Source: Pseudomonas putida W15Oct28 (GTDB taxonomy: Bacteria; Pseudomonadota; Gammaproteobacteria; Pseudomonadales; Pseudomonadaceae). From it: 64,000 nt of DNA. The stretch lies in the NCBI RefSeq assembly GCF_000708715.2, contig NZ_JENB01000011.1, forward strand, positions 62,001-126,000. The letters are read 5' to 3'. A program made the position numbers and the translations under genes. Positions 17,539 to 25,717 of this stretch are shown here, piece after piece (within the stretch, counting starts at the first letter, position 1; each line of letters starts with the position of its first letter). The notes under the pieces are model-generated. The model saw nothing but the letters and a program-made list of their open reading frames with translations. It was not told the origin of the DNA and did no database searches.

Positions 17539-17829
17539 ATGAACCGCCAATCCGTCAACCGCTCGCAGATCGCCGCACTGCCCCTTCGCCAGATGCTGTC
17601 ACTCGGCATGGCGCTGCTGCTGACCCTGGCCGCCGGCCTCTTTTATTACAGCTGGCAGACGGCCCGCCTGGCGGAGCAAGTGGCAGCGCAAACTGCACTG
17701 TTGACGCAGATTCAGGCAACCCGTGCCAACACCCTGGTCAAGGCCGCTGACCGGCTGACAGCTGGCCAGGCGAGTACCTCACCGGCCACTTTGGAAAATG
17801 TCGTACCACAGGACCGTTGGGTCTTCTGA
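17539..17829 (+). CDS. Small membrane-anchored protein, unknown
   Basis: This 96-residue protein is not recognised. It has a basic N-terminus, one hydrophobic helix at about 22-44 (LGMALLLTLAAGLFYYSW), then a short coiled-coil-like stretch (ARLAEQVAAQTALLTQIQAT) and a polar tail. It has no Cys and no catalytic motif. A good ribosome-binding site (AGGAGGAG) precedes the ATG. It is first in a tight cluster with a DUF1328 protein (42-base gap) and an Ivy-type protein (2-base gap), behind a sigma-54 promoter, so an envelope-stress role is likely. Confidence 0.7.
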   Translation: MNRQSVNRSQIAALPLRQMLSLGMALLLTLAAGLFYYSWQTARLAEQVAAQTALLTQIQATRANTLVKAADRLTAGQASTSPATLENVVPQDRWVF

Positions 17830-18033
<204 letters not shown>

Positions 18034-18035
18034 AG

Positions 18036-18506
18036 ATGGGCAGGATGCTTTCTACAGCCCTGGCTGCCGCCCTGCTGATGGGTGGCAGTGCGGCGGCGAT
18101 GGCGGCCAATGACGGCCAGGTCCGGGTCGACCAGTTGCTCGGCTCGGACCCGGAGTACCGGGAAACCTGGCAGGACACGATCAAGGGCGAGGAACGCCTG
18201 CCCGATTGGGTGGTCAATCTGACCGGCAGTGCCCAGCAGCAGATGTCCGCCGTGAGCGAAGATGGTGACAAGTACCTGGTCGGCCCGCTGTGCGAGTCGC
18301 AGGACAACTGCACCTACAAGCGGCTGATCGTTGCGTTCAGCTGGGACAAGGACGATGCCTACGGGATGCTCGTGGAGGTACCCGAAGGCTTGCCGAGCGA
18401 CAAGTCGCCCACGCGCCACGCGCAGTACCGCTGGCTGGGTGAACCGGACGACGGCATGAAGGCAATGCTGCAGGAGCAGCTCAAGCGTGACCCGAACTGG
18501 TACTGA
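18036..18506 (+). CDS. Ivy-type protein (inhibitor of vertebrate lysozyme family), non-canonical loop
   Basis: This 156-residue exported protein has a signal peptide ending AAAMA (about residue 23) and the Ivy-type body (YRETWQDTIKGEERLPDWV..; CESQDNCTYKRLIVAFSWDK). Ivy proteins inhibit c-type lysozyme through a Cys-bridged loop containing His (CKPHDC in the classical inhibitor). Here the loop is CESQDNC, with the cysteines kept but no His, so inhibition of lysozyme is doubtful. Its place next to algB resembles that of the second Ivy homologue of P. aeruginosa (PA5481). The ATG at 18036 follows the DUF1328 stop by two bases. Confidence 0.82.
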   Translation: MGRMLSTALAAALLMGGSAAAMAANDGQVRVDQLLGSDPEYRETWQDTIKGEERLPDWVVNLTGSAQQQMSAVSEDGDKYLVGPLCESQDNCTYKRLIVAFSWDKDDAYGMLVEVPEGLPSDKSPTRHAQYRWLGEPDDGMKAMLQEQLKRDPNWY

Positions 18507-18594
18507 GCATTTATTGCCGGTACCGATGAAAGGTCACCGACTGTCACGTAATAGAAGCTGAACCTTTCTATATTTCAGCCTTCTATGATGCGCC

Positions 18595-18810
18595 GCCCCG
18601 AGGAGGGGCAGCACATGACCAAGGGGCTGGGCTGTTCTGATTGTTGCAGGATCGGAGTGGCCTAGGGGCACAGGGAGTGCCCCCAGCGATGGGCCGGGTC
18701 AGGAAAGGCGCAATCGGAAGTTTCAGGTCGGCGGTGTCATAGGGATACCTGAACCGACCTGACTTCCGAGGAGCCTTGTAGAAAACGCCTCTTCCCTTGC
18801 GCGTTTTTTG
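18595..18810 (+). ncRNA. Putative structured RNA with GGA loops and terminator
   Basis: No gene fits here, but the + strand folds into several strong hairpins. These are GCCCC-GAGGA-GGGGC (18595-18609), GGGGCA-cagggag-TGCCCC (18665-18683) and a long stem GGAAG..CAGGTCGG / CCGACCTG..CTTCC (18716-18767). The region ends in AAAACGC..GCGTTTTTT (18782-18809), which looks like an intrinsic terminator. About eight GGA trinucleotides occur, some in hairpin loops, as in RsmX/Y/Z RNAs that titrate RsmA/RsmE. No GacA box was seen. It could instead be a 3' UTR of the Ivy transcript. Confidence 0.4.
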
Positions 18811-19250
18811 CCTCAAGACACATTTTGTCTCGACCGCACGTCAATTTTTTTCCACCTCGATGACGCTTCTTCAAGTGTCATTTCCGCCATTCGGATTGTC
18901 GAACAAGCCATCTTCCATCCCCATCCCATACCGTCAAATCTGCCGAAATATGGCGGTTTGGTCTTGTTCGGGATTCCGAACGTTATAAATCAAGCACTTG
19001 CGAGCGCCCTATTTTCGTGCGGACCACTATGCACAATCGGCATGGGGTATGCGTTTCCGGCATTAGATTTCCCCCCCTGCCATCGCAATAGTTGCCGCCT
19101 TTTTCGCTGGCCAGAGCGCCCTGTCGCTCGCCTGCGCTGTCCTTACATGAAGTCGCCGGATGGAATGATTTGCTGCCCGTGACCTGGCCAACGGCTCTGT
19201 CACGGGCGTTCTCGTCCGGTGCCATGACCACTAGAACAAAGGGTAAAGAC
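18811..19250 (+). other. Non-coding leader of gltP
   Basis: No convincing gene is seen in these 440 bases. GCCCGTGAC (19175-19183) and GTCACGGGC (19199-19207) form a perfect 9-bp hairpin about 45 bases before the gltP ATG, and could affect translation or read-through. A TATAAA at 18984-18989 may be a -10 element. The composition is richer in A/T than the flanking genes. Confidence 0.4.
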
Positions 19251-20579
19251 ATGAAGAAGGCAAAACTGAGCCTCGCCTGGCAGATCGTCATCGGTCTGGT
19301 ACTGGGCGTTGCAATCGGCGCGCTGCTGAACCACTTCAGCGCGGAAAAGGCCTGGTGGATCAGTAACGTCCTCCAGCCGGCCGGTGACATCTTCATTCGC
19401 CTGATCAAGATGATCGTCGTCCCGATCGTGATTTCGTCGCTGATCGTGGGTATCGCCGGGGTTGGCGATGCGAAGAAACTGGGCAGCATCGGCCTGAAGA
19501 CCATCATCTACTTCGAAGTGGTGACCACCATCGCCATCGTCGTGGGTTTGGTGCTGGCCAACCTGTTCCACCCGGGCGCCGGTATCGACATGAGCACCCT
19601 GGGTACCGTGGACATCTCCAAGTACCAGGCCACTGCGGCTGAGGTGCAGCATGAGCACGCGTTCATCGAGACCCTGCTGAACCTGATCCCGTCGAACATC
19701 TTCGCAGCGCTGATGCGTGGCGAAATGCTGCCGATCATCTTCTTCTCGGTCATGTTCGGCCTGGGCCTTTCGAGCCTGCAGGCAGAGCTGCGCGACCCGC
19801 TGGTACGCACCTTCCAGGCCGTATCGGAAACCATGTTCAAGGTCACCCACATGATCATGAACTACGCCCCGATCGGCGTGTTCGCCCTGATCGCCGTGAC
19901 CGTGGCCAACTTCGGCTTCAGCTCGCTGCTGCCGCTGGCCAAGCTGGTGCTGCTGGTGTACTTCGCCATCGCCTTCTTCGCCTTCATGGTGCTGGGCCTG
20001 ATTGCACGCGTGTTCGGCTTCTCGGTGATCAAGATCATGCGCATCATGAAAGATGAGCTGATCCTGGCCTACTCCACCTCCAGCTCCGAAACCGTGCTGC
20101 CGCGCGTGATCGAGAAGATGGAAAAGTACGGCGCGCCGAAGTCGATCTGCTCGTTCGTGGTACCGACCGGTTACTCCTTCAACCTTGACGGTTCGACCCT
20201 GTACCAGAGCATCGCGGCCATCTTCATTGCCCAGCTGTACGGTATCGACCTGTCGTGGAGCCAGCAGCTGCTACTGGTGCTGACCCTGATGGTCACCTCC
20301 AAAGGCATCGCTGGCGTACCGGGCGTATCGTTCGTGGTCCTGCTGGCTACCCTGGGCAGCGTGGGCATCCCGCTGGAAGGCCTGGCCTTCATCGCCGGTG
20401 TCGACCGCATCATGGACATGGCCCGTACCGCGCTGAACGTGGTGGGCAACGCCCTGGCGGCACTGGTCATCGCGCGCTGGGAAGGCATGTACGACGCGGC
20501 CAAGGGCGAGAAGTACTACGCCTCGCTGATGGCCGACAAGCAGGAAGCTGCAGTAGCTGGCGAAACTGCCAAGCGCTGA
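19251..20579 (+). CDS. gltP: Glutamate/aspartate:proton symporter GltP (DAACS family)
   Basis: This 442-residue inner-membrane carrier takes up acidic amino acids or C4-dicarboxylates with cations. It has eight predicted membrane helices plus the hallmark re-entrant motifs: SSSETVLPR, GYSFNLDGSTLYQ, TSKGIAGVPGVSF and the substrate-binding VDRIMDMARTALNVVGN. The ATG at 19251 follows AAAGGGTAAAG and gives the usual family length; an upstream in-frame extension is not conserved-looking. A strong terminator follows. Confidence 0.93.
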   Translation: MKKAKLSLAWQIVIGLVLGVAIGALLNHFSAEKAWWISNVLQPAGDIFIRLIKMIVVPIVISSLIVGIAGVGDAKKLGSIGLKTIIYFEVVTTIAIVVGLVLANLFHPGAGIDMSTLGTVDISKYQATAAEVQHEHAFIETLLNLIPSNIFAALMRGEMLPIIFFSVMFGLGLSSLQAELRDPLVRTFQAVSETMFKVTHMIMNYAPIGVFALIAVTVANFGFSSLLPLAKLVLLVYFAIAFFAFMVLGLIARVFGFSVIKIMRIMKDELILAYSTSSSETVLPRVIEKMEKYGAPKSICSFVVPTGYSFNLDGSTLYQSIAAIFIAQLYGIDLSWSQQLLLVLTLMVTSKGIAGVPGVSFVVLLATLGSVGIPLEGLAFIAGVDRIMDMARTALNVVGNALAALVIARWEGMYDAAKGEKYYASLMADKQEAAVAGETAKR

Positions 20580-20601
20580 GCCTGACCGCTGCTTGACCAA
20601 G

Positions 20602-20626
20602 AGCCCCGACTTGTCGGGGCTTTTTG
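20602..20626 (+). terminator. Terminator of gltP
   Basis: AGCCCCGAC-tt-GTCGGGGCT followed by TTTTT, 22 bases after the stop. Confidence 0.95.
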
Positions 20627-20660
20627 TTGTCTGTTGAAGTCTTGTGCCGATCATGAGCCC

Positions 20661-20780
20661 TTGTAGGAGCGGCCTTGTGTCGCGAAAGGGCCGCAGAGCG
20701 GCCCCAGCACCTTGTGCGGCGAAGCTGAAATCTTGGGGGCGCTGCGCACCCCTTTCGCGACACAAGGCCGCTCCTACAGA
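20661..20780. repeat. Inverted repeat, class B
   Basis: TTGTAGGAGCGGCCTTGTGT.. is mirrored by ..ACACAAGGCCGCTCCTACAG, with an inner pair AAAGGGCCGC/GCGGCC. It is nearly identical in design to the 4892 copy. It sits between the gltP terminator and the next start codon. Confidence 0.88.
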
Positions 20781-20839
20781 GGACCGGGCAAGCTTCGGAA
20801 TACGCTATCATTCGGGCATTTTTCAGGGGGAACACACGG

Positions 20840-22069
20840 ATGCTCAACGGCCTTTGGCTTGGCTTTTTCCTGGTGGCGGCGGTGTCCGCCCTGGCCCAAT
20901 GGCTGGTAGGCGGCAACGCCGGCATCTTCGCGGCAATGGTCGAAAGCATCTTCGCCATGGCCAAGCTGTCGGTCGAGGTGATGGTGCTGCTGTTCGGCAC
21001 CCTGACCCTGTGGCTGGGCTTTCTGAAGATCGCCGAGAAGGCCGGTATCGTCGAATGGCTGGCCAAGGTGCTGGGCCCGCTGTTTGCCCGTTTGATGCCG
21101 GAGGTGCCGCCCGGCCACCCTGCCCTGGGCCTGATTACCATGAACTTTGCCGCCAACGGCCTGGGCCTGGACAACGCCGCCACACCGATTGGCCTGAAGG
21201 CCATGCGCGCACTGCAGGAGCTGAACCCCAGCAGCACCACCGCGAGCAACGCGCAGATCCTGTTCCTGGTGCTCAACGCCTCGTCGCTGACGCTGCTACC
21301 GGTAACCATCTTCATGTACCGGGCCCAACAGGGCGCGCCGGACCCGACCATGGTGTTCCTGCCCATCCTGCTGGCCACCAGCGTCTCGACCCTGGTCGGC
21401 CTGCTGTCGGTGGCCGTGATGCAGCGTCTGCGCCTGTGGGACCCGGTGGTGCTTGCCTACTTCATCCCTGGCGCTTTGCTGCTGGGCGGTTTCATGGCGT
21501 TTCTTGGCACGCTGTCGGCCGCCGCGCTGGCCAGCCTGTCATCGATCCTGGGCAACCTCACGCTGTTTGGCGTGATCATGCTGTTCCTGGTGATTGGTGC
21601 CATGAGGCGGGTGAAGGTGTATGAAGCCTTTGTCGAAGGCGCCAAAGAAGGCTTCGACGTGGCCAAGAACCTGCTGCCGTACCTGGTGGCGATGCTGGTG
21701 GCGGTGGGTGTGCTGCGCGCCTCTGGCGCCCTGGAGCTGGCCCTGGACGGTATCCGCCATGCGGTGAACTGGATGGGCCTGGACACCCGCTTCGTCGAGG
21801 GCCTGCCCACCGCGCTGGTCAAGCCGTTCTCCGGCAGCGCAGCGCGGGCCATGCTGATCGAGACCATGCAGACCCAAGGCGTGGACAGCTTCCCGGCCCT
21901 GGTAGCGGCAACGATTCAAGGCAGCACCGAAACCACCTTCTACGTACTGGCCGTGTACTTTGGCGCCGTGGGCATCCAGCGCGTGCGCCACGCGGTGGGT
22001 TGCGCACTGCTGGCCGAGTTGTCCGGGGTGATTGCGGCGATCTTTGTCTGCTACTGGTTCTTCGCCTGA
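20840..22069 (+). CDS. Nucleoside-recognition/gate-domain membrane protein (SpmA-SpmB fusion)
   Basis: This 409-residue inner-membrane protein joins two homologous halves that are separate SpmA and SpmB in Bacillus. The first half has NGLGLDNAATPIGLKAM, the second PFSGSAARAM and GSTETTFYVLAVYFG, all typical of the gate domain also found in nucleoside transporters and FeoB. About ten membrane helices are predicted. In spore formers these proteins affect spore dehydration; the role in a non-sporulating Pseudomonas is unknown. The ATG follows AGGGGGAACACACGG. Its 3' end overlaps the convergent lipoprotein gene by 19 bases. Confidence 0.88.
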   Translation: MLNGLWLGFFLVAAVSALAQWLVGGNAGIFAAMVESIFAMAKLSVEVMVLLFGTLTLWLGFLKIAEKAGIVEWLAKVLGPLFARLMPEVPPGHPALGLITMNFAANGLGLDNAATPIGLKAMRALQELNPSSTTASNAQILFLVLNASSLTLLPVTIFMYRAQQGAPDPTMVFLPILLATSVSTLVGLLSVAVMQRLRLWDPVVLAYFIPGALLLGGFMAFLGTLSAAALASLSSILGNLTLFGVIMLFLVIGAMRRVKVYEAFVEGAKEGFDVAKNLLPYLVAMLVAVGVLRASGALELALDGIRHAVNWMGLDTRFVEGLPTALVKPFSGSAARAMLIETMQTQGVDSFPALVAATIQGSTETTFYVLAVYFGAVGIQRVRHAVGCALLAELSGVIAAIFVCYWFFA

Positions 22070-22686
22070 ACCTTCAGTTGAGCCTGGTTGGCCTGGCCAA
22101 TGGTCCAGCCCACCACCTGCCCCACCAGCTGGTCGCTGGCCTGGCCGAAGCCGGCGACCACCGCTGATACCTGCTTGTCGGCCAGCGGCTGGCGAATCTC
22201 GAAGCGCTTGCTGGCCAGGATACGCTGGGTACGGCCCTGAACCAGACGCGCGTCGTAGCGGATCACCACTTCCACCGCCCCGCCCGGGCGGTATTCACTC
22301 TGAAACGCCTGCAGCTCGCCAGCCAGCTCGTAGTCGGCCTGCAGGTTGCTGTCGTCGGCGCTCAGGCGCTGTACCTGGCCGTCACGCTGGAAACCATCGA
22401 GCAGGCGGTTGCGCAGCAGCACCGGTGCCGTATCACTCCAGCGCGCGCCCTTGTAGCTGCTGACCACATCGCCCTGGGGGATGACGGCAATGCGCGGCCC
22501 GGCCAGCACTTCACTGGCCAGCGGCTTGTTCAGGCGCAAGGACCAGTCCAGCGGCGCCGCCGTGCGGCTAGGCTGGTTTACCGGCAGGCGGTAGAGGTCG
22601 ACGGGTTCGGTCTTGGGCAGGATCGAGCAGGCACTGGCCAGGCTCAGCGCGGCCGCCAGGGCCAGCAGGCGCAACGACGGTTTCAT
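22051..22686 (-). CDS. ABC-type transport auxiliary lipoprotein (PqiC/LetC-like)
   Basis: This 211-residue lipoprotein has a signal peptide with lipobox LASAC (Cys near residue 20) and an ABC_trans_aux domain (PVDLYRLPVNQP.., WSDTAPVLLRNRLLDGFQ, YELAGELQAFQ). Such proteins sit at the outer membrane and partner MCE-domain complexes in lipid transport. It is the last gene of a four-gene operon; its ATG overlaps the MCE stop by four bases. Confidence 0.87.
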   Translation of the reverse strand: MKPSLRLLALAAALSLASACSILPKTEPVDLYRLPVNQPSRTAAPLDWSLRLNKPLASEVLAGPRIAVIPQGDVVSSYKGARWSDTAPVLLRNRLLDGFQRDGQVQRLSADDSNLQADYELAGELQAFQSEYRPGGAVEVVIRYDARLVQGRTQRILASKRFEIRQPLADKQVSAVVAGFGQASDQLVGQVVGWTIGQANQAQLKVQAKNQ

Positions 22687-23621
22687 GGCTGGAACTCCTT
22701 GTTGTTGTCGCGGCCGAGCAGGTAGCCGCTCGGGTCGGCCTCCAGTTGCCGGGAAATGCCTTTGAGCGCGTTGAGGGTTTCGCGCAGCTCGCGAATGGCT
22801 GGGGTGAGCTGGTTCAGGCCCTGGGCGCCGTCGCCGATGGCCTCGCTGTTGTTCTTGAGCAGATTGTTGATGGTTGCCGTGCTTTCAGCCAGCGACTGCA
22901 TGGCTTGCTCGGCACTGCCGATTGCCTGCTTGCCATCGCTGGCCAGCAGGCCGTTGGCATTGCGCATCAGTGCCTGGGTTTCGGCCAGCGTGGCACTGGC
23001 CTGCTTGCCCACCTGCACCAGTTGCTCGATGGCCTGGGCGATGCTGCCGTGCTGGCCGGCGAAGGCGCCCGTGGTCTTGTCGAGGTTGGCCAGGGTGCTG
23101 CTGAGGTGGCCGATGTTGTCCTCGGAGAACATCTGGTTGGCGTTGTGCAGCAGCAGGTTGATGTTGGTGACCAGGTCGCTGCTGTCGTTGAGCAGGCGCG
23201 AGATCGGCGACGGCGAGGCGATGATCACCGGCAGCTTGCCATCCTTGCCTTTCAGTTCCGGGCTTTGCGGGGTGCCGCCGCTGAGCTGGATGAACGAGTT
23301 GCCTGTCACGCCGGCCAGGGTCAGCTTGGCCTGGGTATCTTCCTTAACCGGGGTGTCGCCGCTCAGGCGCACCCGCGCCAGTACCCGGCGCGGGTCCTTC
23401 GGGTCCAGGCGCAGGGTGGATACATCGCCCACCTTGATGCCGTTGTACTGCACCGGGCTGCCGCGCGACAGGCCGGAAACGGCTTCGTTGAACACTACTT
23501 CGTAATCCTTGAAGGCGTCATCGACACTGGACTTGGTCAGCCAAAGGCCGAACAGCATGGCACCAGCCACCACCAGGACGGTGACCAGGCCGATAAGAAC
23601 GTGATGGGCTCGGGTTTCCAT
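22683..23621 (-). CDS. MCE-domain (MlaD-like) periplasmic subunit
   Basis: This 312-residue protein is anchored by one N-terminal helix (about 8-28) and exposes an MCE domain at about 40-115 (VSGLSRGSPVQYNGIKVGDVSTLRL), followed by long helical segments ending in a polar tail. MCE proteins form hexameric rings that carry lipids across the periplasm. The helical C-terminus suggests a needle or tunnel extension rather than the short MlaD type. It is encoded after the ATPase with a 3-base gap. Confidence 0.9.
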   Translation of the reverse strand: METRAHHVLIGLVTVLVVAGAMLFGLWLTKSSVDDAFKDYEVVFNEAVSGLSRGSPVQYNGIKVGDVSTLRLDPKDPRRVLARVRLSGDTPVKEDTQAKLTLAGVTGNSFIQLSGGTPQSPELKGKDGKLPVIIASPSPISRLLNDSSDLVTNINLLLHNANQMFSEDNIGHLSSTLANLDKTTGAFAGQHGSIAQAIEQLVQVGKQASATLAETQALMRNANGLLASDGKQAIGSAEQAMQSLAESTATINNLLKNNSEAIGDGAQGLNQLTPAIRELRETLNALKGISRQLEADPSGYLLGRDNNKEFQP

Positions 23622-23624
23622 TGC

Positions 23625-24416
23625 TCAGCGCTCCTGCCCGGCACGGGTGGCGGCCTGCTCGGCGGCGCGCCCGCGTGGGCCGTGAAAGTATTCTTGAATC
23701 CAGGCGTCGTTGGTCTGTTCGACCTCGGCCAGCGGGCCGGCCACCAGGACCTTTTTCTGCGACAGCACCGCGATGCGGTCGGTAATGGTGTAAAGGGTGT
23801 CGAGGTCGTGCGTGATGAGGAACACCGACAGGCCCAGTGCATCGCGCAGGGTCAGGATCAGCTGGTCGAACGCGGCAGCGCCGATCGGGTCCAGGCCGGC
23901 GGTGGGCTCGTCGAGGAACAGGATGTCCGGGTCCAGTGCCAGGGCCCGGGCCAGCGCTGCCCGCTTGATCATGCCCCCCGACAGCGAGGACGGGTACTTG
24001 TCGGCGGCCGAGATGGGCAACCCGGCCAGGGCCAGTTTCACGCCGGCCAGGTGCTCGGCATCGGCGCGGGACAGCCCGGCGTGTTCGATCAACGGCAAGG
24101 CCACGTTTTCAGTGACGGTCAGCGAAGAAAACAGCGCGCCCTTCTGGAACAGCACGCCGAAGCGCCGTTCGACCAGCGAGCGCTGTTCTTCGCGCAGGCC
24201 CGCAAGGTCCTGGCCGAACACCTTGATCAGCCCTTCATTGGGCCGGCGCAGGCCGATGATGCTGCGCAGCAGTACCGACTTGCCGCTGCCCGAACCACCG
24301 ACCACGGCCAGAATTTCGCCACGGTACAGGTCCAGGTCCAGGTTTTCATGCACAACCTGGCGGCCGAAGCGGTTGCAGATACCGCGGGCTTCGATCACTT
24401 TTTCCCGATCATTCAC
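23625..24416 (-). CDS. MCE-system ABC transporter ATP-binding protein
   Basis: This 263-residue ATPase has Walker A GGSGSGKS, signature LSGGM, Walker B ILFLDEPTAGLDP and the switch His in LITHDLDTL. The LSGGM signature is usual in MlaF-type proteins of lipid transporters. It starts at GTG, overlapping the permease stop by four bases (GTGA), so the subunits are translationally coupled. Confidence 0.93.
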   Translation of the reverse strand: MNDREKVIEARGICNRFGRQVVHENLDLDLYRGEILAVVGGSGSGKSVLLRSIIGLRRPNEGLIKVFGQDLAGLREEQRSLVERRFGVLFQKGALFSSLTVTENVALPLIEHAGLSRADAEHLAGVKLALAGLPISAADKYPSSLSGGMIKRAALARALALDPDILFLDEPTAGLDPIGAAAFDQLILTLRDALGLSVFLITHDLDTLYTITDRIAVLSQKKVLVAGPLAEVEQTNDAWIQEYFHGPRGRAAEQAATRAGQER

Positions 24417-25546
24417 CAGCCCATCTCCATGAAGAACAGGGCGGCCACGGCATCCAGCACGATGACCACGAAAATCGACTGCACCACCGCCGAAGTGGTG
24501 TGTGCGCCCACCGATTCAGCGCTGCCGCTGACCTTGAAGCCTTCGAGGCAGCCGATGGCGGCGATCAGGAAGGCGAAGAACGGCGCCTTGGCCAGGCCCA
24601 CCAGAAAGTGCTGCACGCCGATATCGCTTTGCAGCAGCGACAGGAACATGGCCGGCGAGATATCCAGCGACAAGGCGCATACCACTGCGCCGCCGACGAT
24701 GCCGCAGATCATCGCGACAAAGGTGAGCAAGGGCAGCGTAATCAGCAACGCCAGTACCCGTGGCACCACCAGCAGCTCCATTGGGTTCAGGCCCAGGGTG
24801 CGGATGGCGTCGATTTCTTCGTTGGCCTTCATCGAGCCGATCTGCGCGGTGAAGGCGCTGGCGGTGCGGCCGGCCATGAGGATGGCGGTCAGCAGCACGG
24901 CGAACTCGCGCAGGAACGAGAACGCCACCAGGTCGACGGTGAAAATGGTCGCGCCGAACGCGGCCAGCACCGTGGCACCGAGGAAGGCCACCACCGCGCC
25001 TACCAGGAAGGTCAGCAAGGCGACGATTGGGGCGGCGTCCAGCCCGGTCTCTTCGATATGTGCCACAACCGGGGTGAGGCGCCAGCGGTGCGGTTGCAGG
25101 GCGCGGCGCATCAGGGTCTCGAGGATGACACCGATGAAGCCGAGCAACTGCATGGAGTCTTGCCACAGGGTGCTGACGGCGCGGCCGATACGTTCCAGCA
25201 GCATCAGCAGCACGTTGCGCTCGGGCTCCTTGACCGGGATGCAGTAGTCCTGGACCGAGCAGTAGACGTTCTTGAGCAGTGCACGGCTGGCTTCGGGCAG
25301 GTCTTCGGTACACTGAGACAGGCGCTCGGAGCCGAGCAGCTCGGCCAGCAGCGAGGCCCCGGCGGTGTCCAGGCGGCCCAGTTGGCTAAGGTCGGCGACG
25401 GTGTCGGCAGGGTATTGCGCGCGCAGCTGCTCGCTCTCGCGCCTGAGGCTGGCGTAGTGCGCCAGGGTCCAGTCACCGGTTATGCGCAGGCAGGCCGGTT
25501 GGCTGCTGGCGTCCAGGGTGGCGCTGGGGGTGGTCATAGGCTCCAT
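24413..25546 (-). CDS. MlaE-family permease with N-terminal STAS-like domain
   Basis: This 377-residue permease has a soluble N-terminal domain (about 15-110; ITGDWTLAHYASLRRESEQL, VADLSQLGRLDTAGASLL) resembling a STAS domain, and a C-terminal MlaE permease domain with five or six helices and the conserved EEIDAIRTLGLNPMELLVVPR loop. In the Mla system the STAS protein (MlaB) is separate, so here it is fused. It is the first gene of the lipid-transport operon. The start is 25546 or an ATG nine bases later. This set is not the canonical mlaFEDCB operon. Confidence 0.92.
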   Translation of the reverse strand: MEPMTTPSATLDASSQPACLRITGDWTLAHYASLRRESEQLRAQYPADTVADLSQLGRLDTAGASLLAELLGSERLSQCTEDLPEASRALLKNVYCSVQDYCIPVKEPERNVLLMLLERIGRAVSTLWQDSMQLLGFIGVILETLMRRALQPHRWRLTPVVAHIEETGLDAAPIVALLTFLVGAVVAFLGATVLAAFGATIFTVDLVAFSFLREFAVLLTAILMAGRTASAFTAQIGSMKANEEIDAIRTLGLNPMELLVVPRVLALLITLPLLTFVAMICGIVGGAVVCALSLDISPAMFLSLLQSDIGVQHFLVGLAKAPFFAFLIAAIGCLEGFKVSGSAESVGAHTTSAVVQSIFVVIVLDAVAALFFMEMGW

Positions 25547-25666
25547 GCAATTGACTCGGCGCTAAGGCTTAGGGGCTGATCATAGCGCAGCGGGCATGGG
25601 CTGTTTGGTGATTATGTGCTGTGTGTTGGGGCATTGGGGCGCAGGGGCCAGCGTTTACCCGTTCCA

Positions 25667-25711
25667 TGTGGGAGCTGGCTTGCCTGCGATGGGCTGCGAA
25701 GCAGCCCCTGC
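25667..25711. repeat. Single REP variant
   Basis: ATGTGGGAGCTGGCTTGCCTGCGATGGG.. is a diverged GAGCTGGC-type REP, followed by a GGGCTGCGAAGCAGCCC hairpin that may end the DUF5924 transcript from the right. Confidence 0.7.
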
Positions 25712-25717
25712 TTTCAA

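Noticed and set aside
18588-18665. 25-codon frame beginning MRRPEEGQH with three cysteines
   Set aside because: It has no ribosome-binding site and overlaps a strong hairpin; it is more likely part of a structured RNA.
22746-25247. 833-codon open frame on the + strand
   Set aside because: It is antisense to the MCE operon, whose three proteins have clear family motifs. Long antisense frames arise from strong third-position G/C bias, and its translation is low-complexity Gln/Gly/His-rich.
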